From NCBI RefSeq assembly GCF_024347055.1, contig NZ_AP024895.1, positions 3,224,001 through 3,288,000 on the forward strand: a DNA stretch of 64,000 nt. Reading direction: 5' to 3'. The notes beneath the pieces are model-generated. The model did no database searches, was not told the DNA's origin, and saw nothing but the letters and a program-made list of their open reading frames with translations. The position numbers and the translations under genes are program-made. Source of the stretch: Vibrio porteresiae DSM 19223. Its GTDB lineage: Bacteria > Pseudomonadota > Gammaproteobacteria > Enterobacterales > Vibrionaceae. Numbering within the stretch: the stretch's first letter is position 1; every line of letters begins with the position of its first letter. Positions 27,501-35,487 of this stretch are shown here, piece after piece.

Positions 27501-28347
27501 TCAGTGGGTAATTTTGATCTAACTGAATATGCCCGGTGAGATGAGCACTCCCTTGCGGCGCAACAACTGAGAGCGAAGAGATAGAAATATCATGCTGATA
27601 GGCTTCACCACTTAAATTCAGTGAGTTGACTACCATTGGGGTCGTTTGCTCGAAACGAAAATCTTGCACGCGAAAATGCGGCAGCGAAACACGCAACGGA
27701 ATTTGTACGCTAGGCAGCGTTATTGCGGTTTCTGAATCGTGAGTTGACGTGCTCTTTGGCGAAGCTTCATCTGCTTTACTCAGCGCCAAACGAATCTGCT
27801 GCCAATCGGTTTGCCCTAGCTGCAGATGATTACCACGCATGGTGGCACTGGTTGATAAATGCTTCCAGCTCAGTTGAGTACCTTGCAAGTTTAGCTGGAT
27901 ATCATCAAGGTCTAAGCGACTGACATACAGAGGTATGGGTGTCGCAATAGCAGTGACAGCCTCAGAATCTTGCTTATCAATAGTAGTCTTTGGCTCTTGA
28001 GGATCACTGAGCGTTACCTTAAGCCCTTTCATGCCAACGTTGCGCAGGCAGACGGCAGGCTCTAACAAGCAGTGACCTTTGATACCTAACGTCAGCTTAT
28101 CGGCACTGACATCCACGCCAAGAGATTTATCTTTATAGGTGACGTCCTTGAGCGAAAACTCAGGATAAAGCGCCCCTTCAGACGATCCAATTGAAAGCTG
28201 AGGCACTAGATTTTGCACCCCAATTAACAACACCTTAAGACCAGAATTGCTAAACAGTAAGCTGCCGATGAACACCGCAACCACTAAAATGAGAGCGACA
28301 CAAAATACCGACGCCAAGCGAGTCCATTTCAACGCCAAATGGATCAT
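24586..28347 (-). CDS. tamB: TamB, translocation and assembly module inner-membrane component
   Basis: TamB is an AsmA-like, very long protein anchored in the inner membrane by one helix (about 12-34) that spans the periplasm to TamA. The TAM complex aids assembly of some outer-membrane proteins, and TamB is also implicated in phospholipid transport. The 1253 residues are mostly beta-strand repeats, ending in the DUF490 domain (about the last 350 residues), with a terminal ...LYQFEFD aromatic end. Its start overlaps the tamA stop by four bases. Confidence 0.95.
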   Translation of the reverse strand: MIHLALKWTRLASVFCVALILVVAVFIGSLLFSNSGLKVLLIGVQNLVPQLSIGSSEGALYPEFSLKDVTYKDKSLGVDVSADKLTLGIKGHCLLEPAVCLRNVGMKGLKVTLSDPQEPKTTIDKQDSEAVTAIATPIPLYVSRLDLDDIQLNLQGTQLSWKHLSTSATMRGNHLQLGQTDWQQIRLALSKADEASPKSTSTHDSETAITLPSVQIPLRVSLPHFRVQDFRFEQTTPMVVNSLNLSGEAYQHDISISSLSVVAPQGSAHLTGHIQLDQNYPLNLALTSQLKMDPINGQSVAANVSGSLAKLTVSASLQGPVTTEAKATLQALEPQLPFSLKVQQLSTQWPLTGDAQYQVDKANLTASGDLNQYQLALDGAVKGQQIPPISLGVQGIGSLTSIELSELKVDALGGQIRGQASADWKSLANWQAKLDLDDIQPQRYWPQAEGHLSGHVETAGHLTAAGGWKVELPVLSFDGDIRDYPLHLAGEVSAGDEQGKGQFDVVTKGLTLAHGDNHVEVQGSLAKQWNMDVQLRIPDLAKSLPDTQGQLQGTLKFRGKAEQPDIHLAINGEKIAWQKQLSIHQLNVQGSVSPLVKPTLDLALKASNIVYQQHKVTSVQVAVKGTEDQHRIELNVQAPEPKLQTEVAFDGKLVLKPSILWQGNIDHWSIGSDLGMWRLHDKTSLAIDADKQEVSIGAHCWNDGKAAICLDKPTTVGKSGSVALSAHQMDFQQIAMFLPQDTELNGAVDATVAATWAEHKAPLVDVSLTLGKGQVVQQLNAPLTVAWDNAKLNAHLEENSLKAQWQIDLTKNGSLTGQVAIKDVTQAQKEMQGHLTLTPLNLDFLANQFGEYSKVTSNIATDLDFSGDMLHPKVNGHLTVDNIGVHGDISPVDVNSGKVNIEFKDYTAQLSSSITTQEGVLAVTGDANWADLEDWRVNAHVGADSLMIDMPPMVKAKVVPDLSLAMQPKLASVSGKISLPWGRVVVEELPKSAVSVSKDQIILDKHFKPVTEENRFPFDIETAVSIDIGNDFKLKAFGLQAGLTGHLNVSQKDKGPFVTGEINLIDGTYRSFGQDLIIQEGKIVMNGAVDQPNLSITAIRNPDNIEDDVTAGIKVTGSVDEPQVTVFSDPSMPQANALSYLLRGQDIDGEAGGNSMTTALIGLSLAQSGKVVGEIGQAVGVQDLQLDTAGSGDDSQVTVSGYILPGLQVKYGVGIFNSVGEFTVRYRLMKDLYVEAVSGLTSAVDILYQFEFD

Positions 28348-30059
28348 AGTTCAGGCCCCAGAGTAAAGTGAATGCGGAATTGATCGCCCGGATCCTGTTG
28401 TAAGCCCCAAGCGAAATCAAGACGTAATGGCCCCACTGGCGAGATCCAACGGATCCCAAAGCCTGTACCGGTTTTCCAGTCTGGCAGAGTATCGAATGCA
28501 TCCCCGGAATCGACAAAGACCGCGCCCCACCAATTTCCGGTGATACGATACTGGTATTCTAAACTGCCTGTGGCAATGTATTTCGCACCTGCTAATGCAC
28601 CAGACGAATCGGTAGGAGAGATCGATTCATAGCCGTAACCACGAATACTGTTATCACCACCAGCGAAAAAGCGCAGAGAGGGTGAAATCCGGTCAAAGTT
28701 TTGCACTAGGTTGGCACCACCATCGAGACGGATGATACCGCGATGGTTCTCTCCATAACTGCGAATCCATGAGGTTCCAGCCAAAACCCGAAGTACCTGA
28801 GTTTCAGAGAAAAAGGACGGATCACCGTATTCAAGGGTAATGGTTTCTTTATCACCCCAAGTTAACAAGGTTCCTTTAGCGCGCGTGCGAGTTCGGGTAT
28901 AAGTCACCCCAGGCAAGACGAATTGACCAATGTCGTCCAATTCACCTTGTTCATAGTTTTCAATTAGGTAGCGAGCAAAAATGGTGCGATGCCAACCATC
29001 ATCCATCAGCCAGTGGCGTTCAATAGCCAAGTTGGATTCCAGGCTTTGGGTATCGCGACTGTCGACATGCTTCATCCCATAAGAAAATCGGTAGTACTGA
29101 TGCAACACATCTTCTAGCGGAATTTTGTAGCCAAGGGTAATGACTTGCTCAGGCTCAGAAATAGAAAAACTGCTATCAAAACTGTGCCCCTGTTCATTCA
29201 CCCACGGTTTTTTCCAAGTTAAGGTTCCCTTGATACCCACGTCGGTTGAATAACCCAAACCGGTTTCTAACTGGTTGCGAGATTGAGGAGCCAACGTCAC
29301 TTTCATCGGCAATTGACGCTCAGTATCAATATGACTTAGATCCGGCTCAACCAGAACCGATGAGAACCATTCAGTATTGGAAAGTGCTTGGTTAAAACGA
29401 GCAACGTCAGAAACGTCGTATGAGTCACCTTGCTTATAAGGCTGGAGAGAAGCCACGCGATCCATCTCAATTTGGCTACCGGTAATGGTTGTTTCACCAA
29501 ATTGATAGCGAATACCACTGTCAAAATGCAGGGTAACCATGGCTTCATTTAATTCAGGAGAGACACCAATCTGGTTTTGCGTAAACTTCCCGTTGAAATA
29601 GCCTTTTTTCAGAGCCAAGTTACCTAGTGCACTTTTTAAAGAATCGTACTTACCGTGATTAAGTGGCTCACCAACTTTCAAACCGCTTTGGGCGACCAAC
29701 TGAATAAAATCTTTGTCGTGCTCAGCTTCACCGGTAATTTGAATGTCAACTTTGACAAGCTTAGTGACCTCTCCGGGAATGACTTGCACGATGAGCTTCT
29801 CTTCACCTTCTGGTACAGAAAAACTGATGTCAGGATGGTAATAGCCTAACGCGTTGAGCGCTTCAGTAATCTTCTGTTCGAGCTGCGATTGAAAACGCAG
29901 CTTGACGGAGTAATCGTCTGGCGAGATCGAAGACAGATAGGCTTGTACATTGCTCTCCAATGCACCATCCAAACCTTGAATATCAAGGTCAACTTTGGCG
30001 AAAGATGAAGCAGAAAACAGGATCGCGCAGATAAACGCTGGAAAAGATGTTCGTCTCAT
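28344..30059 (-). CDS. tamA: TamA, Omp85-family outer-membrane component
   Basis: TamA is an Omp85 barrel with three POTRA domains. The 571 residues have a signal peptide (about 1-21), the POTRA region (about 22-265) and a 16-strand barrel (about 270-571), including the conserved barrel segment RFFAGGDNSIRGYGYESI near residue 460-477. The final strand ends FRIHFTLGPEL. It is the first gene of tamA-tamB-ytfP. Confidence 0.95.
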   Translation of the reverse strand: MRRTSFPAFICAILFSASSFAKVDLDIQGLDGALESNVQAYLSSISPDDYSVKLRFQSQLEQKITEALNALGYYHPDISFSVPEGEEKLIVQVIPGEVTKLVKVDIQITGEAEHDKDFIQLVAQSGLKVGEPLNHGKYDSLKSALGNLALKKGYFNGKFTQNQIGVSPELNEAMVTLHFDSGIRYQFGETTITGSQIEMDRVASLQPYKQGDSYDVSDVARFNQALSNTEWFSSVLVEPDLSHIDTERQLPMKVTLAPQSRNQLETGLGYSTDVGIKGTLTWKKPWVNEQGHSFDSSFSISEPEQVITLGYKIPLEDVLHQYYRFSYGMKHVDSRDTQSLESNLAIERHWLMDDGWHRTIFARYLIENYEQGELDDIGQFVLPGVTYTRTRTRAKGTLLTWGDKETITLEYGDPSFFSETQVLRVLAGTSWIRSYGENHRGIIRLDGGANLVQNFDRISPSLRFFAGGDNSIRGYGYESISPTDSSGALAGAKYIATGSLEYQYRITGNWWGAVFVDSGDAFDTLPDWKTGTGFGIRWISPVGPLRLDFAWGLQQDPGDQFRIHFTLGPEL

Positions 30060-30231
30060 GCTTAATTAAGGGGCATCGTTGTTCAGCAGATTCTAATCAT
30101 TAATAGCTGAATCATACAGCGAAACACCGATTTCGTCTGTACGAAAACGGTCAATTATCGAACCCAACTCAAAGAGCTCGTCTCGATTGGCATAGAAACC
30201 ACTCCATCAGCGCACGAATAAAGGAAATAGT

Positions 30232-30870
30232 ATGCTCGATAAACAAGTGATGATCACCGCTGAGAATGCATTGCCGGGTCGCTCAACCCCAATGACCATC
30301 GATGACACCCATTTCGTCAACCAAACTAGCATGACGGCAGCACCTAAAGAGGGGGAAGAACACATCCTCATTGGTATGGGCTGTTTCTGGGGCGTTGAGC
30401 GCCTGTTCTGGAAATTGGATGGTGTTGTATCCACCTCTGTCGGTTACGCCGGAGGCTTTACTCCAAATCCAACTTACGAAGAAGTGTGTACTGGGCAAAC
30501 TGGTCACACCGAAGTGGTTCATATTATTTATGATCCAAAGAAACTATCATTTAAACAATTGCTTAATTATTTCTGGGAAAACCACAATCCAACTCAAGGC
30601 ATGCGCCAAGGTAACGATTTAGGTACTCAGTATCGTTCAGCGATTTACTATTACACTGAAGCACAAAAAGTAGCAGCTCAAGAAAGCTTAGCCGCTTATC
30701 AAGCACTATTGTCTGACAGCGAATTTGACCGTATTACTACGGAAATCTTGCCGGCCAAAGAGTACTACTTTGCTGAAACTTACCACCAACAGTATCTTGC
30801 GAAAAATCCAAATGGTTACTGCGGATTAGGTGGTACAGGGATCTGCTTCCCACCAAGTCTGCAAGGCTAA
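30232..30870 (+). CDS. msrA: Peptide-methionine (S)-S-oxide reductase MsrA
   Basis: MsrA repairs S-epimers of methionine sulfoxide in proteins. The 212 residues equal E. coli MsrA in length, with the catalytic cysteine in MGCFWGVE (C51) and the recycling-cysteine region GYCGLGG followed by a second cysteine near the C-terminus. AAAGGAA precedes the ATG. It is divergent from tamA, again as in E. coli. Confidence 0.96.
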   Translation: MLDKQVMITAENALPGRSTPMTIDDTHFVNQTSMTAAPKEGEEHILIGMGCFWGVERLFWKLDGVVSTSVGYAGGFTPNPTYEEVCTGQTGHTEVVHIIYDPKKLSFKQLLNYFWENHNPTQGMRQGNDLGTQYRSAIYYYTEAQKVAAQESLAAYQALLSDSEFDRITTEILPAKEYYFAETYHQQYLAKNPNGYCGLGGTGICFPPSLQG

Positions 30871-30959
30871 TTGAACTTGGCCATGAGAGCCAATCTCGTG
30901 GCCTTTGCCTACTTTTCCCGACGACTAAGGAGAGTTGTCCGACTCAATCTGGAGCTACC

Positions 30960-31514
30960 ATGACCTATCGTCTCTCTTGCACCCTTCTCTTAGCCGCTCT
31001 CCCTTTGTTTGCCAGCGCCCACACTCTCTCCATTGGCAAACCACTTCCTCCAGTACAAGTGAATCAATTGGGAGAAATCGTGTTAAAGCAAACTAACGCG
31101 TCATTTCAAACCTGGTCAACGGAGGAAATGAAAGGCAAAGTGCATATCATTCAAGCCATTGCAGGCCGCAGTGGTGCTAAAGCGATGAACCAACCACTAA
31201 TGAAAGCCATTACTCGCGCAGAGTTCGATCCCAACCAATATCAAACCACGACCATCATCAATCAAGATGACGCCATTTGGGGGACGGGATCGTTTGTGAA
31301 ATCCTCAGCAATCAGTGGTAAAGAGGAATTCCCTTGGTCTTCAGTCGTGTTAGATGAGCAAGGTAAAGTTGCCCACCAATGGCAACTCAAACCAGAGAGC
31401 TCTGCAATCATAGTGCAAGATAAACAAGGTAACGTCTTGTTTGTGAAAGAAGGTGCTTTAAGTGAGCATGAGATTGAAGTGGTAATTCACTTAGTGAGTA
31501 CTCACCTCGAATAA
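30960..31514 (+). CDS. ytfJ: YtfJ-family periplasmic protein
   Basis: The 184 residues start with a signal peptide (about 1-20, ending ASAHT) and continue as a thioredoxin-like fold of the YtfJ family; segments GKVHIIQAIAGRSGAKAMN and FPWSSVVLDEQGKV are typical. No CXXC is present, so thiol redox activity is unlikely by this route. Function is unknown in E. coli too. It sits between msrA and the zinc locus, near its E. coli neighbours msrA and tamAB. Confidence 0.87.
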   Translation: MTYRLSCTLLLAALPLFASAHTLSIGKPLPPVQVNQLGEIVLKQTNASFQTWSTEEMKGKVHIIQAIAGRSGAKAMNQPLMKAITRAEFDPNQYQTTTIINQDDAIWGTGSFVKSSAISGKEEFPWSSVVLDEQGKVAHQWQLKPESSAIIVQDKQGNVLFVKEGALSEHEIEVVIHLVSTHLE

Positions 31515-31629
31515 CCACTCCTCCCAAACGACAATCAAACTCTTGTGCGGTTAGCACGTCTGGGATGACATAGGTATATTTAGCAACAAATTAATTCGCA
31601 AAATCAATTGTTCACTACTTGCCTCATCA

Positions 31630-31653
31630 CACATTTGTTATACCATAACATTT
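31630..31653. promoter_or_regulatory. Putative Zur box upstream of the zinc locus
   Basis: The 13-mer GTTATACCATAAC at 31637-31649 is an imperfect palindrome that differs from the gammaproteobacterial Zur core (GTTATA-N-TATAAC) at one position. Flanking bases also match (TT on the left, ATTTC on the right). It lies 30 bases before the DUF2607 gene and overlaps a likely -10 region, the placement expected for zinc-dependent repression. Confidence 0.7.
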
Positions 31654-31679
31654 CTCTAACTTGATGAATCGGGTAAAAG

Positions 31680-31988
31680 ATGGGGCAATCTTTGCATACA
31701 TGGCGAATGCATTCTCGGATCGTGTCTTGGTGCGCGCTCCTGATCATGCTATGCCTGTGTGTTGCGTTTGTTCAGCATGAAACGGATTATGACGCCGACC
31801 ATCATCACCATCATGTTTGCCAGCACTATTCAAGTGCCCATAATGCCTTACCTCCCCACGTGCCTGATGTTCCAGTTTGGAGCTCGCACGCCGTTTGGCA
31901 TTCATACTCGATACTGCCAGCTCTGGTAGTACAACTCGTACCAAGTATTGCGCGCGCTCCCCCTACATCACTTCTGAAACAGAACTAA
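31680..31988 (+). CDS. DUF2607-type small histidine-rich protein
   Basis: The 102 residues have a hydrophobic N-terminal helix (about 16-32), then a probable periplasmic part with a metal-binding-looking stretch of five histidines followed by HVCQHY (about 41-51). A hydrophobic C-terminal segment follows (about 76-90). I relate it to DUF2607, found in vibrios; no function is established. It is first behind a Zur-like box and 28 bases before zrgA, so a role in zinc capture or sensing is inferred. An internal ATG at codon 10 is an alternative start. Confidence 0.72.
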   Translation: MGQSLHTWRMHSRIVSWCALLIMLCLCVAFVQHETDYDADHHHHHVCQHYSSAHNALPPHVPDVPVWSSHAVWHSYSILPALVVQLVPSIARAPPTSLLKQN

Positions 31989-32016
31989 CATTTAATTTAT
32001 TTTTCAGGAGTACAAC

Positions 32017-32658
32017 ATGTTTACTAAATCGCTTATCGCGATCACTCTGTCTAGCGCACTGACAGCAACCGCTTTCGCCCAAGAAGAATTTCGTCAACAC
32101 GAAGCCCATGTTCATGGTCACGTAGAAATGAACATTGCCCAAGATGGCAACGACCTTTTAATTGAAATTGATGCCCCTGGTGTTGATGTCGTCGGTTTTG
32201 AACACGCACCTCAATCTGATGCAGATAAAGCAGCCGTAAAAAAAGCACTCGACCTGCTAAACGATCCAACTCAGCTGTTTTCTCTCTCAACTACAGCAAA
32301 ATGTCACATTGAAGACGTATTGGTCAGTAATACTGTTGAAGACCATGATGAAGATGCGGATGAGCATGAACACCATCACGACGATGCTGACGAACATGAA
32401 CACCACGATGACGATGAACATGAACATGAACATCACGAGGGTGACGAGCATGAGCACGAAGGTGAACACCACCATGAACACGGTGCATTCAACATTCAAT
32501 ACCAATTCCATTGTGATGAGATTGGCCAACTTACGCAGTTAGACAGCCATTGGTTCACTCACTTCCACAATACCAAAGAGTTGGATGTGAACTTACTCAC
32601 CGATAAGCAACAAACAGCACTAGAGCTTTCTCCTGGTCACAGTACTATCTCTCTGTAA
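32017..32658 (+). CDS. zrgA: ZrgA-type periplasmic zinc-binding protein (DUF2796)
   Basis: The 213 residues have a signal peptide (about 1-21, ending TAFAQ) and an N-terminal HEAHVHGHVEMNIA motif that marks the DUF2796/ZrgA family. Between residues about 108 and 150 lies a His/Asp/Glu repeat tract able to bind several zinc ions, as in ZnuA-type loops. V. cholerae ZrgA belongs to a Zur-regulated zinc acquisition system that supplements ZnuABC. The AGGAG box is well placed. The tract creates open shadow frames on both strands. Confidence 0.88.
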   Translation: MFTKSLIAITLSSALTATAFAQEEFRQHEAHVHGHVEMNIAQDGNDLLIEIDAPGVDVVGFEHAPQSDADKAAVKKALDLLNDPTQLFSLSTTAKCHIEDVLVSNTVEDHDEDADEHEHHHDDADEHEHHDDDEHEHEHHEGDEHEHEGEHHHEHGAFNIQYQFHCDEIGQLTQLDSHWFTHFHNTKELDVNLLTDKQQTALELSPGHSTISL

Positions 32659-32708
32659 TAGCATGTATGGAGTGAGTAGTTACTCACTCCTAATTTCAAG
32701 GAAGGGTA

Positions 32709-33431
32709 ATGGATTCAGTTTCAAACTCAAGTGCAGTCATGGTGTTAGAGCATGTGACCTATCGGTGGCCAAAAGCTTCACAAGCTACTATCGACATCCC
32801 TGAGCTCATCGTAAAGTCAGGCGAGCACTTATTTATAAAAGGCCCGAGTGGTTGCGGGAAATCGACATTATTGAGTTTATTAACGGGGATTAACGTTGCG
32901 ACGTCAGGTCAAGTTACCGTGCTTAATCAATCACTCAACCAGTTAAGTGGCAGTGAACGAGATCGCTTTCGTGCGGACCATATCGGATATATTTTTCAGC
33001 AGTTTAATCTACTGCCCTATCTATCTGTACTTGATAACGTGATGCTGCCGTGTCAGTTTTCATTGTTACGACGCACGAATGTCGCGGGTCAAGCCAAGCA
33101 AAAGGCAAAAGCACTGTTAGAACGTCTGCACCTCCCCCAAGAGCTACTGCATAAACCTGTTACTGAACTCAGTATTGGTCAGCAACAGCGCGTTGCCGCA
33201 GCTCGTGCGCTGATTGGTGAACCCAGCATTATCATCGCCGATGAACCCACTTCAGCCTTGGATTTTGATACTCGTACGCTCTTTATTGAACTGCTGTTAG
33301 AAGAAGCGGATCGGGTTGGCTCAACGTTAGTGTTTGTCAGTCATGACCCAACACTAGAACCTATGTTTAAGCGAAGTGTTTACTTACCTGAATTAAATAA
33401 AGCGGGAGGCAAACATGAAAGTGATCGCTAA
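32709..33431 (+). CDS. ABC transporter ATPase of the zinc locus (LolD/MacB type)
   Basis: The 240-residue ATPase has Walker A GPSGCGKST (about 45-53), an ABC signature written LSIGQQQR instead of LSGGQ-type (about 155-162) and Walker B IIIADEPTSALD (about 176-187). It resembles LolD/MacB ATPases that work with FtsX-like permeases. It is probably ZrgB of the vibrio zinc system, judged by position only. It overlaps the permease start by 17 bases. Confidence 0.88.
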   Translation: MDSVSNSSAVMVLEHVTYRWPKASQATIDIPELIVKSGEHLFIKGPSGCGKSTLLSLLTGINVATSGQVTVLNQSLNQLSGSERDRFRADHIGYIFQQFNLLPYLSVLDNVMLPCQFSLLRRTNVAGQAKQKAKALLERLHLPQELLHKPVTELSIGQQQRVAAARALIGEPSIIIADEPTSALDFDTRTLFIELLLEEADRVGSTLVFVSHDPTLEPMFKRSVYLPELNKAGGKHESDR

Positions 33432-34674
33432 CCTAGCTTGGAAAAGCTTACTCAATCGTAAAACCACCGCACTGCTGGTAGTGCTAACCGTGGCTATTTC
33501 TGTCGTGTTGTTATTGGGGGTAGAACGAATTCGCACCCAAGCTAAAAGCAGCTTTGCTAACACCATTTCAGGCACAGACTTGATCATTGGCGCTCGCTCT
33601 GGGCAAGTTAACTTGCTGCTCTATTCGGTATTTCGCATCGGCAATGCCACTAACAATATCGACTGGAAAAGCTTTGAAGAGTTTTCTCATCACCGCGCAG
33701 TAAAATGGGCGATACCAATTTCATTGGGCGACTCCCATAAAGGGTTTCGTGTTATGGGGACTAACCAAGCTTACTTTGACCATTACCAATATGGACGTAA
33801 GCAACCACTGACTTTTGCCGCGGGTCAACCATTTCACGGGCTATTTGATACGGTCATCGGTTCCGATGTTGCTGAGCAACTCGGTTATAAAGTGGGAAGC
33901 AAAATCATCATTGCGCACGGTATCAGCGATGTTGGCTTTAGTCGCCACGATAATTTGCCTTTTACCGTAGTAGGAATCTTAGCGCCAACGGGAACTCCGG
34001 TGGATAAAACCGTCCATGTGTCACTTGGTGCTATCGAAGCGATTCATGTGGGATGGGAATCCGGAGCGCACATCGGCGCGACGCCTGATGCTCAAATCCT
34101 TGAACAGCAACAATTCCAGCCAAAGCAAATTACCGCGATGTTGGTGGGTTTGAAATCCAAAATTCAAACCTTCGCTCTCCAGAGGCAGATTAATGAATAT
34201 CGCTATGAACCACTTAGCGCCATCATGCCCGGCGTTGCCTTGCATGAACTATGGGGAATGATGTCCGTTGCCGAACAAGCGTTAATGGCAGTCTCCATAT
34301 TTGTGGTGATTGCTGGTTTGCTTGGCATGCTCAGTAGCCTGTTAACAAGTCTACAGGAGCGCCGCCGTGAAATGTCGATTTTGCGTGCTATGGGCGCTCG
34401 TCCACACCATGTATTTACTCTGCTCGTAAGCGAAGCCAGCGTTCTGACTCTGGTCGGAATCGTAACTGGCGTAGCGGTACTTTATGCCTTGTTGGGTGTC
34501 GCAGCACCATTAATCGAGACCCACTACGGCATCTTAATTGATTTTACCGCTCTGACTTTACATGAATGGACCTTGATTGCTTATGTGCAAATTGCAGGCA
34601 TGGTGATCGGAATTATTCCGGCCATCCGTGCGTATCGCCAATCGTTAAGCGATGGCATGACCATTCGTTTATAG
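33415..34674 (+). CDS. FtsX-like ABC permease of the zinc locus
   Basis: The 419 residues show the MacB/LolCE plan: transmembrane helix near 12-34, a large periplasmic domain (about 40-275), then three helices (about 285-310, 335-365, 385-405) in an FtsX domain with ERRREMSILRAMGA between helices two and three. Proteins of this type usually extract lipoproteins, drive mechanical work or export, rather than import ions. It is probably ZrgC. How this helps zinc uptake is open. Confidence 0.87.
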   Translation: MKVIANLAWKSLLNRKTTALLVVLTVAISVVLLLGVERIRTQAKSSFANTISGTDLIIGARSGQVNLLLYSVFRIGNATNNIDWKSFEEFSHHRAVKWAIPISLGDSHKGFRVMGTNQAYFDHYQYGRKQPLTFAAGQPFHGLFDTVIGSDVAEQLGYKVGSKIIIAHGISDVGFSRHDNLPFTVVGILAPTGTPVDKTVHVSLGAIEAIHVGWESGAHIGATPDAQILEQQQFQPKQITAMLVGLKSKIQTFALQRQINEYRYEPLSAIMPGVALHELWGMMSVAEQALMAVSIFVVIAGLLGMLSSLLTSLQERRREMSILRAMGARPHHVFTLLVSEASVLTLVGIVTGVAVLYALLGVAAPLIETHYGILIDFTALTLHEWTLIAYVQIAGMVIGIIPAIRAYRQSLSDGMTIRL

Positions 34675-34683
34675 GAATTTATC

Positions 34684-35193
34684 ATGAGAAAACGTTATAT
34701 AACGTTAGGATTAATCTGGCTATTGAGCGCAATATCATTCGGCGCTTGGGCCAATTCAGACCCAGTAACCTTGGATTGGCTGGATTTAATTCCTCAATCG
34801 GAACGAGCTCAGTTTGACCAACAGGGAATGCCACTGTTAGATCATTCAGGCAATGCACAAGCCAATCAATCGAAGATTGGTCATGTACGACCTGAATTAA
34901 ATGGCAAGCTGGTTAAAATCCCAGGATTCGTCATCCCCCTTGAAGGCGACGAAAATAAAATTACCGAGTTTCTTCTCGTTCCTTACTTTGGTGCTTGTAT
35001 CCACGTTCCACCGCCACCACCCAACCAAATTATCTATGTACGTTTCCCAGAGGGAGCACCCGTACAAGAGCTATGGGATGTGATTTACGTTACGGGTAAG
35101 TTAAAAACCGAGACGATGAGCTTGGATTTGGCTGAAACCGCATATTCTCTCGAAGGGATGGCTATCTCTGCATATGAGGATGAAGAGGGCTAA
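34684..35193 (+). CDS. DUF3299-family exported protein
   Basis: The 169 residues start with a signal peptide (about 1-23, ending AWANS). The mature part contains the DUF3299 hallmark ACIHVPPPPPNQ near residues 101-112, after FLLVPYFG. The single Cys-x-His pair and the proline run suggest a metal- or cofactor-related site, but no function is proven. It begins nine bases after the permease, so it belongs to the same operon and is probably ZrgD. Confidence 0.85.
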   Translation: MRKRYITLGLIWLLSAISFGAWANSDPVTLDWLDLIPQSERAQFDQQGMPLLDHSGNAQANQSKIGHVRPELNGKLVKIPGFVIPLEGDENKITEFLLVPYFGACIHVPPPPPNQIIYVRFPEGAPVQELWDVIYVTGKLKTETMSLDLAETAYSLEGMAISAYEDEEG

Positions 35194-35226
35194 AACAGAC
35201 TAAGCACCTACAATGTTACTAAATTG

Positions 35227-35331
35227 TTATGCTATGAATGTGGATAAATAAACCAAGACAACCACATAGGCTGCCACAAGAATACCAACAGATAGGTGCT
35301 TTCTCATTCTGAGAGCTTTGACATTTTTCAT
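35227..35331 (-). CDS. Predicted 34-residue membrane microprotein
   Basis: This short frame starts at ATG 35329-35331 behind GAGGTGG (plus 35337-35343) at seven-base spacing and ends in TAA. It encodes a basic N-terminus (K2, K5, R8, R10, K11) followed by a hydrophobic helix from about residue 13 to 33 (SVGILVAAYVVVLVYLSTFI). That pattern is typical of single-pass inner-membrane microproteins. A Fur-box-like sequence lies about 35-50 bases upstream. It converges on the zinc operon. I do not recognise a named family. Confidence 0.6.
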   Translation of the reverse strand: MKNVKALRMRKHLSVGILVAAYVVVLVYLSTFIA

Positions 35332-35362
35332 TTTAACCACCTCAGACAATGAAACAATTTTA

Positions 35363-35381
35363 ACAAATCATTATCATTTTG
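35363..35381 (-). promoter_or_regulatory. Fur-box-like site before the microprotein
   Basis: On the minus strand the 19-mer beginning CAAAATGATAATGATTT matches 13 of 19 positions of the GATAATGATAATCATTATC Fur consensus, including the central ATGATAAT. It lies 32 bases upstream of the microprotein ATG. It could also act on the plus-strand gene starting at 35488, which is 107 bases away. Confidence 0.5.
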
Positions 35382-35487
35382 GATAGTGCAATTTTGTGCA
35401 CTCTACTCCAGACTTTCACTAGCTCCCTCCTGCATAAACAGGTACATTTTACTCTATGGATAAAATGTCATCGTTTTTAGGGAAACC

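Noticed and set aside
32287..32542. Frames of 77-80 residues on both strands inside zrgA
   Set aside because: They arise from the repetitive GAACATGA-type codons of the His/Asp/Glu tract and have repetitive Met/Thr or Val/Phe composition with no sign of selection.
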